From: Karalla daura
Taxonomy: Eukaryota; Chordata; Actinopteri; Chaetodontiformes; Leiognathidae
Length of the DNA stretch: 64,000 nt
Reading direction: 5' to 3'
Assembly (NCBI GenBank): GCA_029224185.1
Contig: CM055206.1
Span: forward strand, 9,724,183 to 9,788,182
The stretch's first letter is position 1. Every line of letters starts with the position of its first letter. Positions 49,558-60,086 of the stretch are shown piece after piece. The notes below the pieces were generated by a model. The model did no database searches. It was not told where the DNA came from and saw only the letters and a program-made list of their open reading frames with translations. Made by a program: the position numbers and the translations under genes.

Positions 49558-51683
49558 AAGCTGCGCCTCAGCCAGAGGCACACACGCACACACACACGCA
49601 CACACACACACTCAGACACACACAGACAGACATACGCATACGCGCGCAGCTTTGGAAAACGACGCCCACATCTCCTCAGGGACGAACATGCCAGCCTGAG
49701 TCATCGCAAAATTACCACTGGTCATTAGGGAAGCGTGTGAACCAGTGGAGCGGCTGCCCGGCGTAACGCGCCCGTCGCCACGGCAACGCTATCTGCGCCC
49801 CACCGCGAGAGGAGGGGGGGGGGGGGGCGCCGCTCCGTCAGGACGTCCGAGCAGGAAAGGAAAAGAAGAAAAGACTTTCTCGATGAGATCTCACAGCTCG
49901 TCATTCATTTCTAACCGGGGGGGGGGGACTCTTCACCCCCCCTCCCCCATCCTCCCACGGGCCACTTCATTTCCCAGGGTGCATCGGAGGACGTTTCTCC
50001 ACACGTCTGGAGCTGTCCTTCGGAGGGGGGGGGGGGGGACAAACGCAGGCTGTGGACGGACAGATGCAGTTTTGTTTACACCTGTGAGATTACGTGATTG
50101 AACGCCCCTTTTTTCTCGGACTAGACGAGAGGGGAGACGACGCGGGAGGGGGACGTCTTCCTCGTTGAACTTCCTCATGCCATAGCGCAAGGTAGAGTCT
50201 GAATTGGGAGCAAGCCATGAAGATGGAAAAAAGTGATGCCGGAGCCCAAAACCGGACGTTGTTTCTCCTCCTCTGCTTTGAATTTCACTTTTCACTGGAT
50301 GTTGGACACTGTCATCGAAACTTCAAGTGTGCGTTGTTCGGAGTAACCTGGAAGGACTGAGCTTTAATCAGGGAAGGGTAGAGGATGAGCAGGGGCCTGG
50401 TGAGTGCACCTGTCAGAGGATAGAAAGGAAAAAAACAAAGATGGTGTAGTTAGTGATTGATTACAGGGGGAGCTTGGCTGCATTTTGAGGCACAAAGAGG
50501 TTTATTTATCACGGGTCAGACGGCTCGAGTTTACATGGACATCTAATCACCAAAACATGTTAAAGAGTTGCTTTAAACAAAACAACAAATCATGGCATCA
50601 AATGTAGAAGCAGCACAATAACCTAATTTAATCTCAAAAAGGAGCAACACAGAAAAGTAGGTTATTAAAAAAAAAAAGACCTCAGATATGAAACCTCAGG
50701 GCTGCACATATGTACGTGTTCAAAATGCACAGTGTCTTTCATGATTTCAACCTGCGACATTTCAGGAAGGCAGAGCTAACGCAAACAACCAGACTAGGGA
50801 GAAAAAACAATATATAAAGGTGTAAAAGAAACCTAAAAGCTCATTATTGTTAACAAAAGCATAACAGGCTTGATGTAAAGTGTCACAAAGACGTGTGAAG
50901 CTGAGTTTAATTCAAACCAAAATACTAATTTTGCGTAATTGTCTCATTGTCGGTTAATTGCCTCCTCGTCCCTGCGCCCCGGGAGCCTCTCTGCCTGCAA
51001 GACTGAACTTTGGAAAGCACATAACGTGTAATTAAACCCGTACAGGGGTCTGTAGCTTATCTTCATTTTCCATAATTTATCTTATTTATTGCGTTACATG
51101 TATTCAACCCCCCCCCCCCCCCACCTCCAGCATGCGTTGCCATGGTAACCGAGCTTGAAATGTACTGAAATTTCCTTTATGCAAGTGCATCAACTGCAAA
51201 CGAGTGAGATGAACCCAAAGAAACTCAAACAAGCTTAAAGAAACAGTGCCCCCCTCCCTCCCAAAAAACCCCCCAAAAACTCAATTTTTAGGTTTCAAAA
51301 GCTTTAAAACAGGCGTCCCAGTTGTGAAGAGCAGCTCTGTGATACAGTGGAAACTAAATACTGACCCTGCTGTCTGCTCAGAGCCCCCCCCCCACCATAC
51401 CCCATCCCCCACCCCCCCGCCTGCCTGGCAGGTGGTCTGTGCCACTGTGCCCACACACTGTGTGCCAGTATCTGCATCATCAAAACTAAAAAAAAAAAAA
51501 AGAAAAAAGAAAAAAAGCTGCTGTGGCAACTGTGCCAAACACAAATCGCTGAATGTGGCAGGAGTAGCCCCCCCCCCCCCCCCCCGCCCCACACCCCCTC
51601 TTCCCCCTCGTCCCTTTGTTACATATTTTTGTGTGAGGTGTGTTTTAGGGCTCGCCTGATGCTGAGCTTTGGCTGGTTGATGC

Positions 51684-51744
<61 letters not shown>

Positions 51745-52660
51745 GCAGCCCAGAGGAGATGAAAGAAAAAAGGCCAAACATGCTCCTGTAAAAACAAAAC
51801 GTTGCCTGCCTGCAGAGAGGCTGAAGTGTTTTAAAGATTTTTATAATGAACTTTTGTGTAGCATGAACCAGGGTTTTCTTTATGTTTCATGAAGCGAGCT
51901 CCCGGGCTGGTTATCGTCAGGTTGCTGTGCACTGAATCGCGGCTTTAGGAATCAATGCTGTTTTGGGTTTGGGATTTTCTTTGCAGTGGATGGGAGAGTC
52001 TGGATAGTGACGTGTGGTTGATTGTTAACACACGGGTCATGCACAGTACAATAGAGCACACACACGCACACACACACACACACACACACATAGGCATGCT
52101 TACATACGGGGAGTGCTGCCAGGAGACGGGAGATTTACAAGAGCTTTAAAGGTCGTCACCTGGCAGAAACCAGCTGGCCGTCCTTCACTTCTCCTCCTGT
52201 CCTCCCGCCGTCCTGAAAACAGCCGCACGTCCACCCAGAACCGAAAAAAACCCCCCAGAAATCTAGCAGACCGGACGCTTCTGTTAACCAGAGCTCAGGT
52301 GCCTGTGGAGCTGCCGTACAGTAGTGTCTGTGTTTGTGCCCCATGTTGCTTTTAAATGGTAATTTAAGAGACAAAAAGAAAAGATATCACAATATTTCTG
52401 CACACTGGAAGAGATCGTATGCCTCCGCTGGGAAGAATCGCTCACAGCGGAAGATTAAAAGTGGTCACCAGTGGTTTATGAATGTTACGGCACATTTCAT
52501 CACTGAAGCGTGACTACAAGCAGAATTTAAGGCACGCAGGGAAAGCAGGGTCGATGTTCACGCACGTTAGAAGCCAGGAGCTTGACTTTTATCCCAGGGA
52601 TCTCACACTTTCTCTTCTTTTCTTTTTTCTATTTGCACGAGTTAATAAATAGCAACTTTT
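49558..52660 (+). other. rnf217: Probable rnf217 3' UTR (end uncertain)
   Basis: Non-coding sequence with striking homopolymers: G runs at 49814-49827, 49917-49927 and 50025-50038, and C runs at 51108-51122, 51384-51393 and 51568-51585. Also present are a CA-rich tract (49580-49625), a TCTG tract (51682-51745) and a CA tract (52061-52091). The first convincing AATAAA is at 52644-52649. ATTAAA variants occur earlier, for example near 51031. The UTR boundary is inferred. Confidence 0.35.
51682..51745. repeat. (TCTG)n tetranucleotide repeat
   Basis: About sixteen pure TCTG units, downstream of rnf217. Confidence 0.95.
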
Positions 52661-52908
52661 CTTAAAGGAGGCCAAAAAAAAAAAAACCTGCTGTTGCCAC
52701 TCGCCGCTCCCATCGGTTCCAGCTCTGGGTGTGAATCAACTCTCAGGGAGTTTGTTTTTTTTCTGCTCTGCAGTACAGGAGCCGAGCCGCAGACACGGTC
52801 CCACTGCCTCCTGATGTATGTGCGAGCTACTTGGAAACCAGGACATAAAAAAGAGAGGGGGAAATACTAGAGTCCTTAGAGATCCAGACATCTCTGTGAT
52901 GCAGATGC

Positions 52909-53044
<136 letters not shown>

Positions 53045-53129
53045 AGCGTGACTCAGCCACACTGAGTGAACCCAAAGCAGGGGTCAGAGCCTGAATCCCA
53101 ACACGTGAAACGAAAAAAGAGTGCGTTTG

Positions 53130-53455
53130 CAATCCTGGATGGTTGGTATGGTGGATGGGTGGCTGGAGCTGTTACCTCACAGCTGGAAGCTCCAAGGTTC
53201 AAATCCCGGTCGGACTTTGTGGAGTCCAACCGGGATGTTCTCCATCTGTCTGTTTGGGTTTTTTTCCTCTCCACATGTTCTGGTTTCCTCCCACAGTCCA
53301 ATGACGTGCATATTTAGGTTGATCAGAGACTCTAAATTGCCCCTAGATGTGATTGCAAGAGTGAATGGTGTGTTTGAAGACACCTGTGTGTGCTAGAGAA
53401 CCCACATGACACCGTTTAGAGTACAAAGCGGGTAAAGTAGTGAATGAATGAGACT
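53130..53455 (+). repeat. SINE-like family A, most complete copy
   Basis: The copy starts with a tRNA-like region ('ggctggagctgttacctcac' then the B box 'ggttcaaatcccggtcgg'), continues with 'ctggtttcctcccacagtcc' and 'agagactctaaattgcccct', and ends with 'agtgaatgaatga'. The B box is the best evidence in the window that family A is tRNA-related. Confidence 0.65.
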
Positions 53456-53924
53456 GGGATGCAACAAACACGTGGATCCTCCTCACATCTGAATCTGAGT
53501 CTCACTGCTGAGCCGGTACTACACACTGACCTGTCGAAATGCTGCAGCTCACGGCTTGTTGAGCGGGACTGAAACGTTATTGTTTGCAGTGCAGAGAAAC
53601 GTTGGGGGGAGAAATGACTATAATTCAGCGACTTCAGAGACGTTTTCTCCACAGTACGATCCGTTGATTAGCTCCCACCTGCCCGGCACTCAGGCAGACA
53701 CAGAGAGAGAGAGAGAGAGAGCCTGGGTGAGATTTATATTGTTGTTGGTTTAGGTATAACAGAGGTGAAGACGCCATCACTGCTGAGTCAATTACCGACA
53801 TTGTCCGAACACAAAGGGGAAAAGCTTGATAGGCAGGAAATGGCTAATTGCTCCATCGATATAAATCTACTCAGTGATTTGTGCTTGCGCTGGGGTGTAT
53901 CGGCGGGCTGATACCTCTGGCTTT

Positions 53925-53929
<5 letters not shown>

Positions 53930-53972
<43 letters not shown>
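53930..53972. repeat. (GT)n microsatellite
   Basis: About 21 GT units in intergenic DNA. Confidence 0.93.
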
Positions 53973-53976
<4 letters not shown>

Positions 53977-54924
53977 AGTCCTAATCATATTGGTGTAAAT
54001 ATGCAATAGTGCCTTCATAGCCATTTTACACCAGGGGGAAAGCTGCTGTGGTTCAGAGCCCCCCCTCCTGTAACTCCTGATATTGCAAAACGGAGGTGAA
54101 ATCTATTAAAACGGCTTAAGCAACGTGTGCAATTTCATAACACTTGGCTCCTAAGATGCTGCTCAAAATATCTACGATTCTGTTAGTCCAAGCGGCGAGC
54201 AGTGTAACTAGGCCTTCAGTGAACAAAGAGAGTTATTCTGTAAAAGATTAAACCTTCCACGGTGCCCACAATGCAGGGTTTCTCTTTTGTACCTGTCCCA
54301 AATCCTCTTGTAATTTTGCACAAGTTAAACTGTCACTTTGTTTTGGCTCCTGCCCGGCTTCAGCTCCACTCACTCATTGGACCCTGATGTCGAGTAAAAG
54401 AAATCGAACAAGGAAGTGACAGCAAAAACAGGTCCCGTGTGACGCACTGACATTCTCTGAGAAGGAAGTGATGGCACCAAAAAAAAAAAAACCCAAAAGA
54501 AAAGCTGTGCCATTTTCAACAAGCCCCCGTGTCTGGTTTGGGGACGACACATCACAAGTCATTTCCAACTCAGGAGGCTTCGCTCTGCAGGAAGTGGTTT
54601 GTTATCAGACCCATCAGGAGCTTTCACTACCCAGACACGCAAATGTATGTAAAGATGGAGGCACTTTACGTCCATGCACCACTTTGTTCTGAACGGTATT
54701 TCTATTCAAAGGCCTGAACTTGACGATCGTCATCATTGTATTTAATATTGTGCCGCTTGCGTGCACCGAGGAGGTCCTTCCACCTGCTGCCACTGTCAAA
54801 CATGTCTGCTGATGCTACTACTATCGCTCACTCTGCCAGGCACAAAAACCTGTTCTCATCTGAGGATCTGATGAAAAATAAACTGGGTCAAATGCCACAG
54901 TGTCTGATTGATTGTTTTTATTTG

Positions 54925-55075
54925 ATGACTCTAGTCTAGATGATCAAGTTTGCATGTTCTGCCTGTGTGGGCGTGGGTTTTCCCCGGGGTACTCCAGCTT
55001 CCTCTCTCGGTCCACACAAATGCATGTTTAGTGTGAGTGTGAGAGTGAATGGTGACACCGCGACACCTTGGCACG
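54925..55075 (+). repeat. SINE-like family A fragment (middle part)
   Basis: It has 'gtttgcatgttctgcctgtg', 'gtactccagcttcctctctc' and 'gtgtgagtgtgagagtgaat', matching the middle of the long copies. Both ends are lost. Confidence 0.55.
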
Positions 55076-56010
55076 AGTTTCCTCTGATTTCTGAAATGTA
55101 TTTTGAGCTCTCTGTGGGTCAGACACTTCACCCTCCGTCTCGCAGCTGTGACTGCAGCTTCATGTCAGCAGGGGTCATTAGTGCACTGCAGCAGGCAAAT
55201 CACTGTTCCCTTGAAAAGTGTCAATACACTGTGATACCACATTTTTGACTTGCTTAGGAGGGAGGACGACTGGAAGAAAACCATATCTGAAAATAAGTCA
55301 TTGGTAACTATAATTTTTATTTGAAAGATCTATCTAAATTGACTGCAGTTGACCTGCATTTAATTGCTTTGTAATCCGTTTTTGTAAACAAATATGTTTC
55401 TAGACAAAGACAAGGTTTAAAAAGAACATATGTATCTAAACAGCAATAGTTTGAAATTTTCATAGTTTCAAATCAGAAGTGCTTATCTGTGTACATTGCG
55501 TTAGCTTTATTAATTTTATCCTACTGGGGACATAACATGACACCACTATCTTTCACATTTACCCTATATTATCTTCAGGTTAAAGTCTCTTTAATTTCTA
55601 ACAATTTTGCCAGTTTACAGTTTTATTTCATGAAATCAGGGCTTTTATTTTTAGTTTGTATTTATTTATTTGTTTGTTACTTAATCGTTTCTTTTTTGTC
55701 ATTTAGATCGACAAAACTTTATTGATCCCTAAAGGAGTGCACACAACTACAACTACACACCAAATACATGAATGAAGTCGCAGCAGCAGTAGTCTTAAAT
55801 GTAGCAGCAGTAGTAGTGGGACTTCACATGAAGTAGTATATGAGTATTTAAAGTTGCAGGCGCCTGTGGTCGCGTCCAAGGTAAGTCAATATGTAGCTAA
55901 TAAAGTACTTGAAAGTAAGAATGTACTTTAAGTATAATACCGCTCACGCGCTTACTCATTCATTCATCTATTCTGCCTCACTCGGTCACACCTTGCTGAG
56001 ACGCGTCCCG

Positions 56011-56229
56011 TCAATAAAGTCAATTAGGCGAATAGCGGCGCCTCGCGCCCATTGGCTCGCGCTCGAGGCTCCTCCCGGGAGCGCGTGACCGGCTGCCGAG
56101 CCGAGCCGAGCCGAGCCGAGGCGAGTGACCGGCCGCTGCTGCTGCTGCTGCCGCTGCTGCTGCTGCTGCTGCGCGTGCTGCTGCCGCTGCTGCCGCGAGC
56201 TCGTCTGAAGTTACACCTGGCTGGCACTG
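56011..56229 (+). promoter_or_regulatory. tpd52l1: tpd52l1 promoter / 5' UTR with tandem repeats
   Basis: A CpG-rich block beginning near 56028. It has an inverted CCAAT box (attgg, 56051-56055) and no convincing TATA box. Directly downstream are five CCGAG units (56096-56120) and a CTG/CCG tract (56135-56194), which end 35 nt before the start codon and so are probably transcribed as 5' UTR. A leucine-rich frame across the tract has no ATG and is not taken as an upstream open frame. Confidence 0.6.
56135..56194 (+). repeat. Imperfect (CTG)n/(CCG) triplet tract in tpd52l1 5' UTR
   Basis: About twenty triplets, mostly GCT/CTG with CCG and CGT interruptions. CTG/CAG tracts of this type can vary in length. 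The interruptions should stabilise it. Confidence 0.88.
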
Positions 56230-56248
56230 ATGGAGGCCAGGCAGCAAG
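56230..56248 (+). CDS. tpd52l1: tpd52l1 exon 1 (tumor protein D52-like 1, 5' part of gene)
   Basis: The start ATG at 56230 opens a short coding exon, MEARQQ plus one base, with a strong caag|gtgagg donor. Human TPD52L1 begins MEAQAQ|G as I recall, with the same phase-1 junction, and the paralogue TPD52 has a similar six-codon first exon. The ATG context is moderate (C at -3, G at +4). TPD52-family proteins are small coiled-coil proteins that form homo- and heterodimers and act in vesicle trafficking and the cell cycle. The rest of the gene continues past the right edge of the window. Confidence 0.85.
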
Positions 56249-58828
56249 GTGAGGCACGCTGCTCCGATCGTTCACCAGCTCTGTTGCTGTTTATTGTTTG
56301 TTTGTTTTGTTTGTTTGCGGGACACGGGGCGCGTGCGACGGAAGTCGCTGCGTTCCTCGGTTGTTTTGCTGCTGATCTGATAATGAGCTGAACTTGAATG
56401 GAGGCTGCGCGTCTGCGTGACATTACGCTTGCATTCAGTCGTTTAGCCTTTACTCAGAGCACTACAGATAAGAGAAAACCCTCAGTGTAACAATAAATAC
56501 TGCATTACATTAGTCAGAATACCAACGGATTAGAGTACTAGTGCACTCTTGAGCACTATAAGCACTATTGAAGAGGACATTATGATAAAACCTGTAGACA
56601 GAAAAAACAATTTGATGTATTGCACTTGTTTTTAAAGTATTTTGTTTTATTTTCGCAAATTAATTGCTCTCGGATGCTCACATGCATCAGTTCCTCTGCT
56701 GCCATAACTCATGTTTTAAAAGCTTAAATAGTGTGCTTCTTTTATATCGCCTTCCTATTGTTTTGTCTTCTTGCCACATTTGATTTACTGACTGACTGAA
56801 TTGACTCAAGGAATATTGCACTAGTATTACTGCGTTTGTGCACAGACAAAAAAAATAATCTCAGGAGCAAATAGAGGGAAGTGCAGAAGTATGCAGGTAT
56901 AGGTAGACCTTGTGCCAGTTGTGCTGCAGGTTAGTGTTACTGTTTGTTCAAGACATCATGGAAACTCCAACAGGATACAGTTTCCTGGCTCAGAGGCCAT
57001 CTGTTGGTCTGCCAGTCAGCTGTTTCTGCTGTTTGTGGACCAGGAAACTGTATTTTTGTTTCCCTGGTGGTTTCAGATTTTAGTCCTCTAATTTCCTCGT
57101 AAACAAGTATGTATACATGTCACACAATTGGTCAAATTCACACTTATGTTGAAGCTACACATTCACTATCCACTAGCTATTTTTTAGCAAGAATATTGGT
57201 ATTATACCATTATATAACACCGTTTTCCAGGCATTAAAAGGGTTAAGTTATGAAGATTGTAACACATATAACAACTTCCTCACCTAGGTTACTAAACAGG
57301 AATTAGTTTATTGAGAGGGAACTGTGGCTCAGTAGTTGTATGACGTGGTTGTGCAAAGTGGAGCGTTTTATACTAGTCTTTCATAGTGGATAATAATGAG
57401 ACAATATGCTACTAATCTGCAGATAGTTGATAGCGAATTTGTGTCCCTTGGTATGAAATGTTACCAGACTGTCTTGTACCTTCAGCTCAAGACAGGGACT
57501 CGCTTATAAAAGATTGAGAGGTCTATCAGTGGCAAACATTAATGCTTAATGTGTTTTGAGGAGCCGCTGACCGTGTGTTTTGCCTTTGTGCTGTGCTGTG
57601 ATTTAGCTCACGAGGAATGAAAATTTGACAGTGGAAACAAGAAGAAAAAAAAAAGAGGGGCATCAAGGGAAAGCGATGACTCCCACATGCCCGAGGGTGT
57701 GTTTGTTTATGCAGGTAGTTAATTATGCTCCCTCTGCTTTCTGGGAGCACGTACCTGTGGCGAACAGAAATGCCAAGAACTGTGACTGTGACAGTGACAG
57801 GATTTTGATTAAAGTAATGATTCACCGTTGCAGTGGAAATACGGTCTTATTATCCGCTTACTCGGCATTTTAAGCGATTAAAGTGTAGTTAATGATAAGT
57901 CTAAGAAGTGTTTATGTGCGGCCCGTACAGTATCGCTGTTTGGCCGTGCTACTGTAAGCAACTTGGCCTCCGGTTTAGCTACAATTGATTTTGCAGCCAT
58001 ATGACCTTCCCCAGGCTTCTGATTTAGTGAAGCCACATGACCAGTGGGGCAAATGGGAGTCTTGTGACCAAAGGTATTCCACCCCCAGGAAAAGGAAAAG
58101 AGGGAGTGAGAGAGAGAGAAAGCAGATAAGAGGAGTGTTAAAATGTACGTTTACTAGATAATAAATGAAAACCACCCTGTCGAATAGATCGGATTTGCTT
58201 TAAGAGTGAGTGTGAAAGATAAATCCGTGATTTGTGTGAAATTTGCCCTTCACGAGCAGAAGTTGTGGGGACATTGCCACTGACTTTAACCAAGATCTTA
58301 AGAGCATGTATGCGTCTTGCTTCACACCCCATTCGTAGTGAGTTTTCCACAGACATCTGTGACCTTTTCTTCCCTGAAACGTGTGTGGTGTGCCAGTCAG
58401 CATAACCACAAGTCAAACCAGAAGGAAATGACTGTAAGCAAAACACACACACACACTGGGCTTGTGTTGCTCCTGCTCCTTCCTGCAGGGCTGAGTGTGT
58501 GTAATGTGATTTCATCTGCAACCAGAGAAGCTCTGATTGCCCAACAACCTTGGATATTCTTGTGCCCGTAAGAAAAGCTACAAAGAAATCTCATTTGCAT
58601 CCCTGTGTGGCTCTCATTTGTGTTCCCTGCCCGACAAGAAAAACAGCTCCGCAGAGTTCACGTCTGTGTCACCAGAGGTGGTAACTCCTGTTCCCCGTGC
58701 AAATGCAGAAGCAGATAAGGCTCCTCCGGCCGAGCAGACCTGACAGCACTGTGGAGGGAAACCCTGTTTTGTGCATGTGTGTGTATAACCCCGTCTTCTT
58801 GTCCCGCCGCCGCCTTGCTCTGCTGCAG
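56249..58828 (+). other. tpd52l1: tpd52l1 intron 1, about 2.6 kb
   Basis: No exon is recognised. It contains a 14-bp perfect inverted repeat (56975-56988 with 57040-57053) and a short SINE-like piece near 57309-57370 ('gaactgtggctcagtagttg'). It is otherwise unique-looking DNA, free of long microsatellites. Confidence 0.65.
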
Positions 58829-58927
58829 AGTCGTACTCTAGCGTTCTGAGCGACGCAGTGGTGGACTGGGGCAGCGTGGGTCCCGGAGAGGAATGGGTTA
58901 ACTCAGCCACACAGGAGGGGGAGCAGG
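58829..58927 (+). CDS. tpd52l1: tpd52l1 exon 2, in-frame cassette exon candidate
   Basis: The exon lies between ctgctgcag and g|gtaagc. It is 99 nt, phase 1 at both ends, so it can be included or skipped without changing the frame. It encodes ESYSSVLSDAVVDWGSVGPG followed by EEWVNSATQEGEQ, acidic with two tryptophans. Splice sites are strong on both sides and the frame is open. I do not recall a counterpart in human TPD52L1, where exon 1 is joined directly to the GLLETEPL exon. It may be a fish- or tissue-specific N-terminal insert. The call rests on splice signals and phase only. Confidence 0.72.
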
Positions 58928-59891
58928 GTAAGCCTCACCTCTCCCTGCCTGGTCAGAAAACAAAACAACAACAAACAACACAAGACAAAACATCCACGTG
59001 GATGTGGCGTGGGGTGGAGGAATGCTTTGCGTTTCACATCGCAGGATGTGACGGCGCCGTTGTGGTTTTCTGTCCTCGTGTGGCATGTTTGAAAGCTTTT
59101 AATATCGACATGAATGAAAGAGGAGTCGTTTGTGATTTCCATGAACGTGATCTGAGGGGGTTAGTCTCATTTAGTCGGAGAGCATGTCATTAAAATATTA
59201 TTACAATAGCTGAAGCCTCATAAAATGATTATGATAAATGAATTATTTTCTCTGAAGGTGCCACATAACGGTGTTTAACTCACCTGCTTGCTAAGCTTTA
59301 ACTATTAATTACTTTGATTTGGGGTTTTTTTATACAGAAAAGCGTCAAAGCACCAGCGCATTTTCATTTGACTCTAAAGATTCGATTAAATGTAAAATTT
59401 TCCCTGGAGGCAACATTCAAGACACACACAGTAGAGCACGTAGAGTAACATCGACAAGAGATAATAACACAATAATACGACCTGATTCGGAGAGTATCAC
59501 ATAAGGTGCAAAGCTGCACTGGGAATACAGTGAATTGAATGCAAGGAGCAGAAACATCTAGTGTCAAATAAGCAAGCAATAATTACAGCAGGTGTGAGTA
59601 ATGACGTTAATCCATCACAAATTTTACAACTTTTCACATCTGACCAAACAGTTTGACATTCGGGATGCATAGAGAGCCAGTTTATAGTGTCAGATGAGTA
59701 AAGTATAAATGTAAATCTGTACGGAAATAGTTGAATATTAGAGCAGTGATGGTTAGTTCCCTCACAAATAAAATGATTTACTGAAAACTCTTGTATGTTA
59801 GAAACTTACCAATATTCATTAGAGGCAGGATAAAGTAAGAAAACGTTCTGTTTCGACTGAGATGCTGAAATGGAGCCGACTGTTTGCTCAG
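58928..59891 (+). other. tpd52l1: tpd52l1 intron 2, about 1 kb
   Basis: AT-rich sequence without long repeats. The 59395-59600 part resembles the tail of an interspersed fish repeat. Nothing else is seen. Confidence 0.6.
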
Positions 59892-60086
59892 GTATGAGCG
59901 AGGGTGCGTTTCGCCTGGCTGACGAGGAGTCAGGGGACAGACGTGTGGACGGGGACGAGCTTGCTCCAGGGGCCCGGGGCGAGGCGGGCCCGGCCGGGTC
60001 CAGCGATCAGTGGGGCCACACCTCAGGGTCCCACTCTGACACCTGGGTCATGTCCAGCACCTGGGACATGCACCTGGATGGCACAG
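59892..60086 (+). CDS. tpd52l1: tpd52l1 exon 3, in-frame cassette exon candidate
   Basis: The exon lies between tttgctcag and cacag|gtgaag. It is 195 nt, again phase 1 at both ends and a multiple of three. It encodes GMSEGAFRLADEESGDRRVD, an Ala/Gly/Pro-rich middle, and SSDQWGHTSGSHSDTWVMSS followed by TWDMHLDGT. The content is acidic and Ser-rich with three tryptophans. It is GC-rich (unlike the flanking introns), which supports coding status. It contains an ATG at codon 2, so it could also serve as a first coding exon of a shorter isoform. No family domain is recognised in it. Confidence 0.72.

Noticed and set aside
56052..56252. Leucine-rich 66-codon frame over the tpd52l1 start
   Set aside because: It begins with TTG and consists of the CTG repeat translated. 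It has no ATG before the true start, so it is not a real upstream frame.
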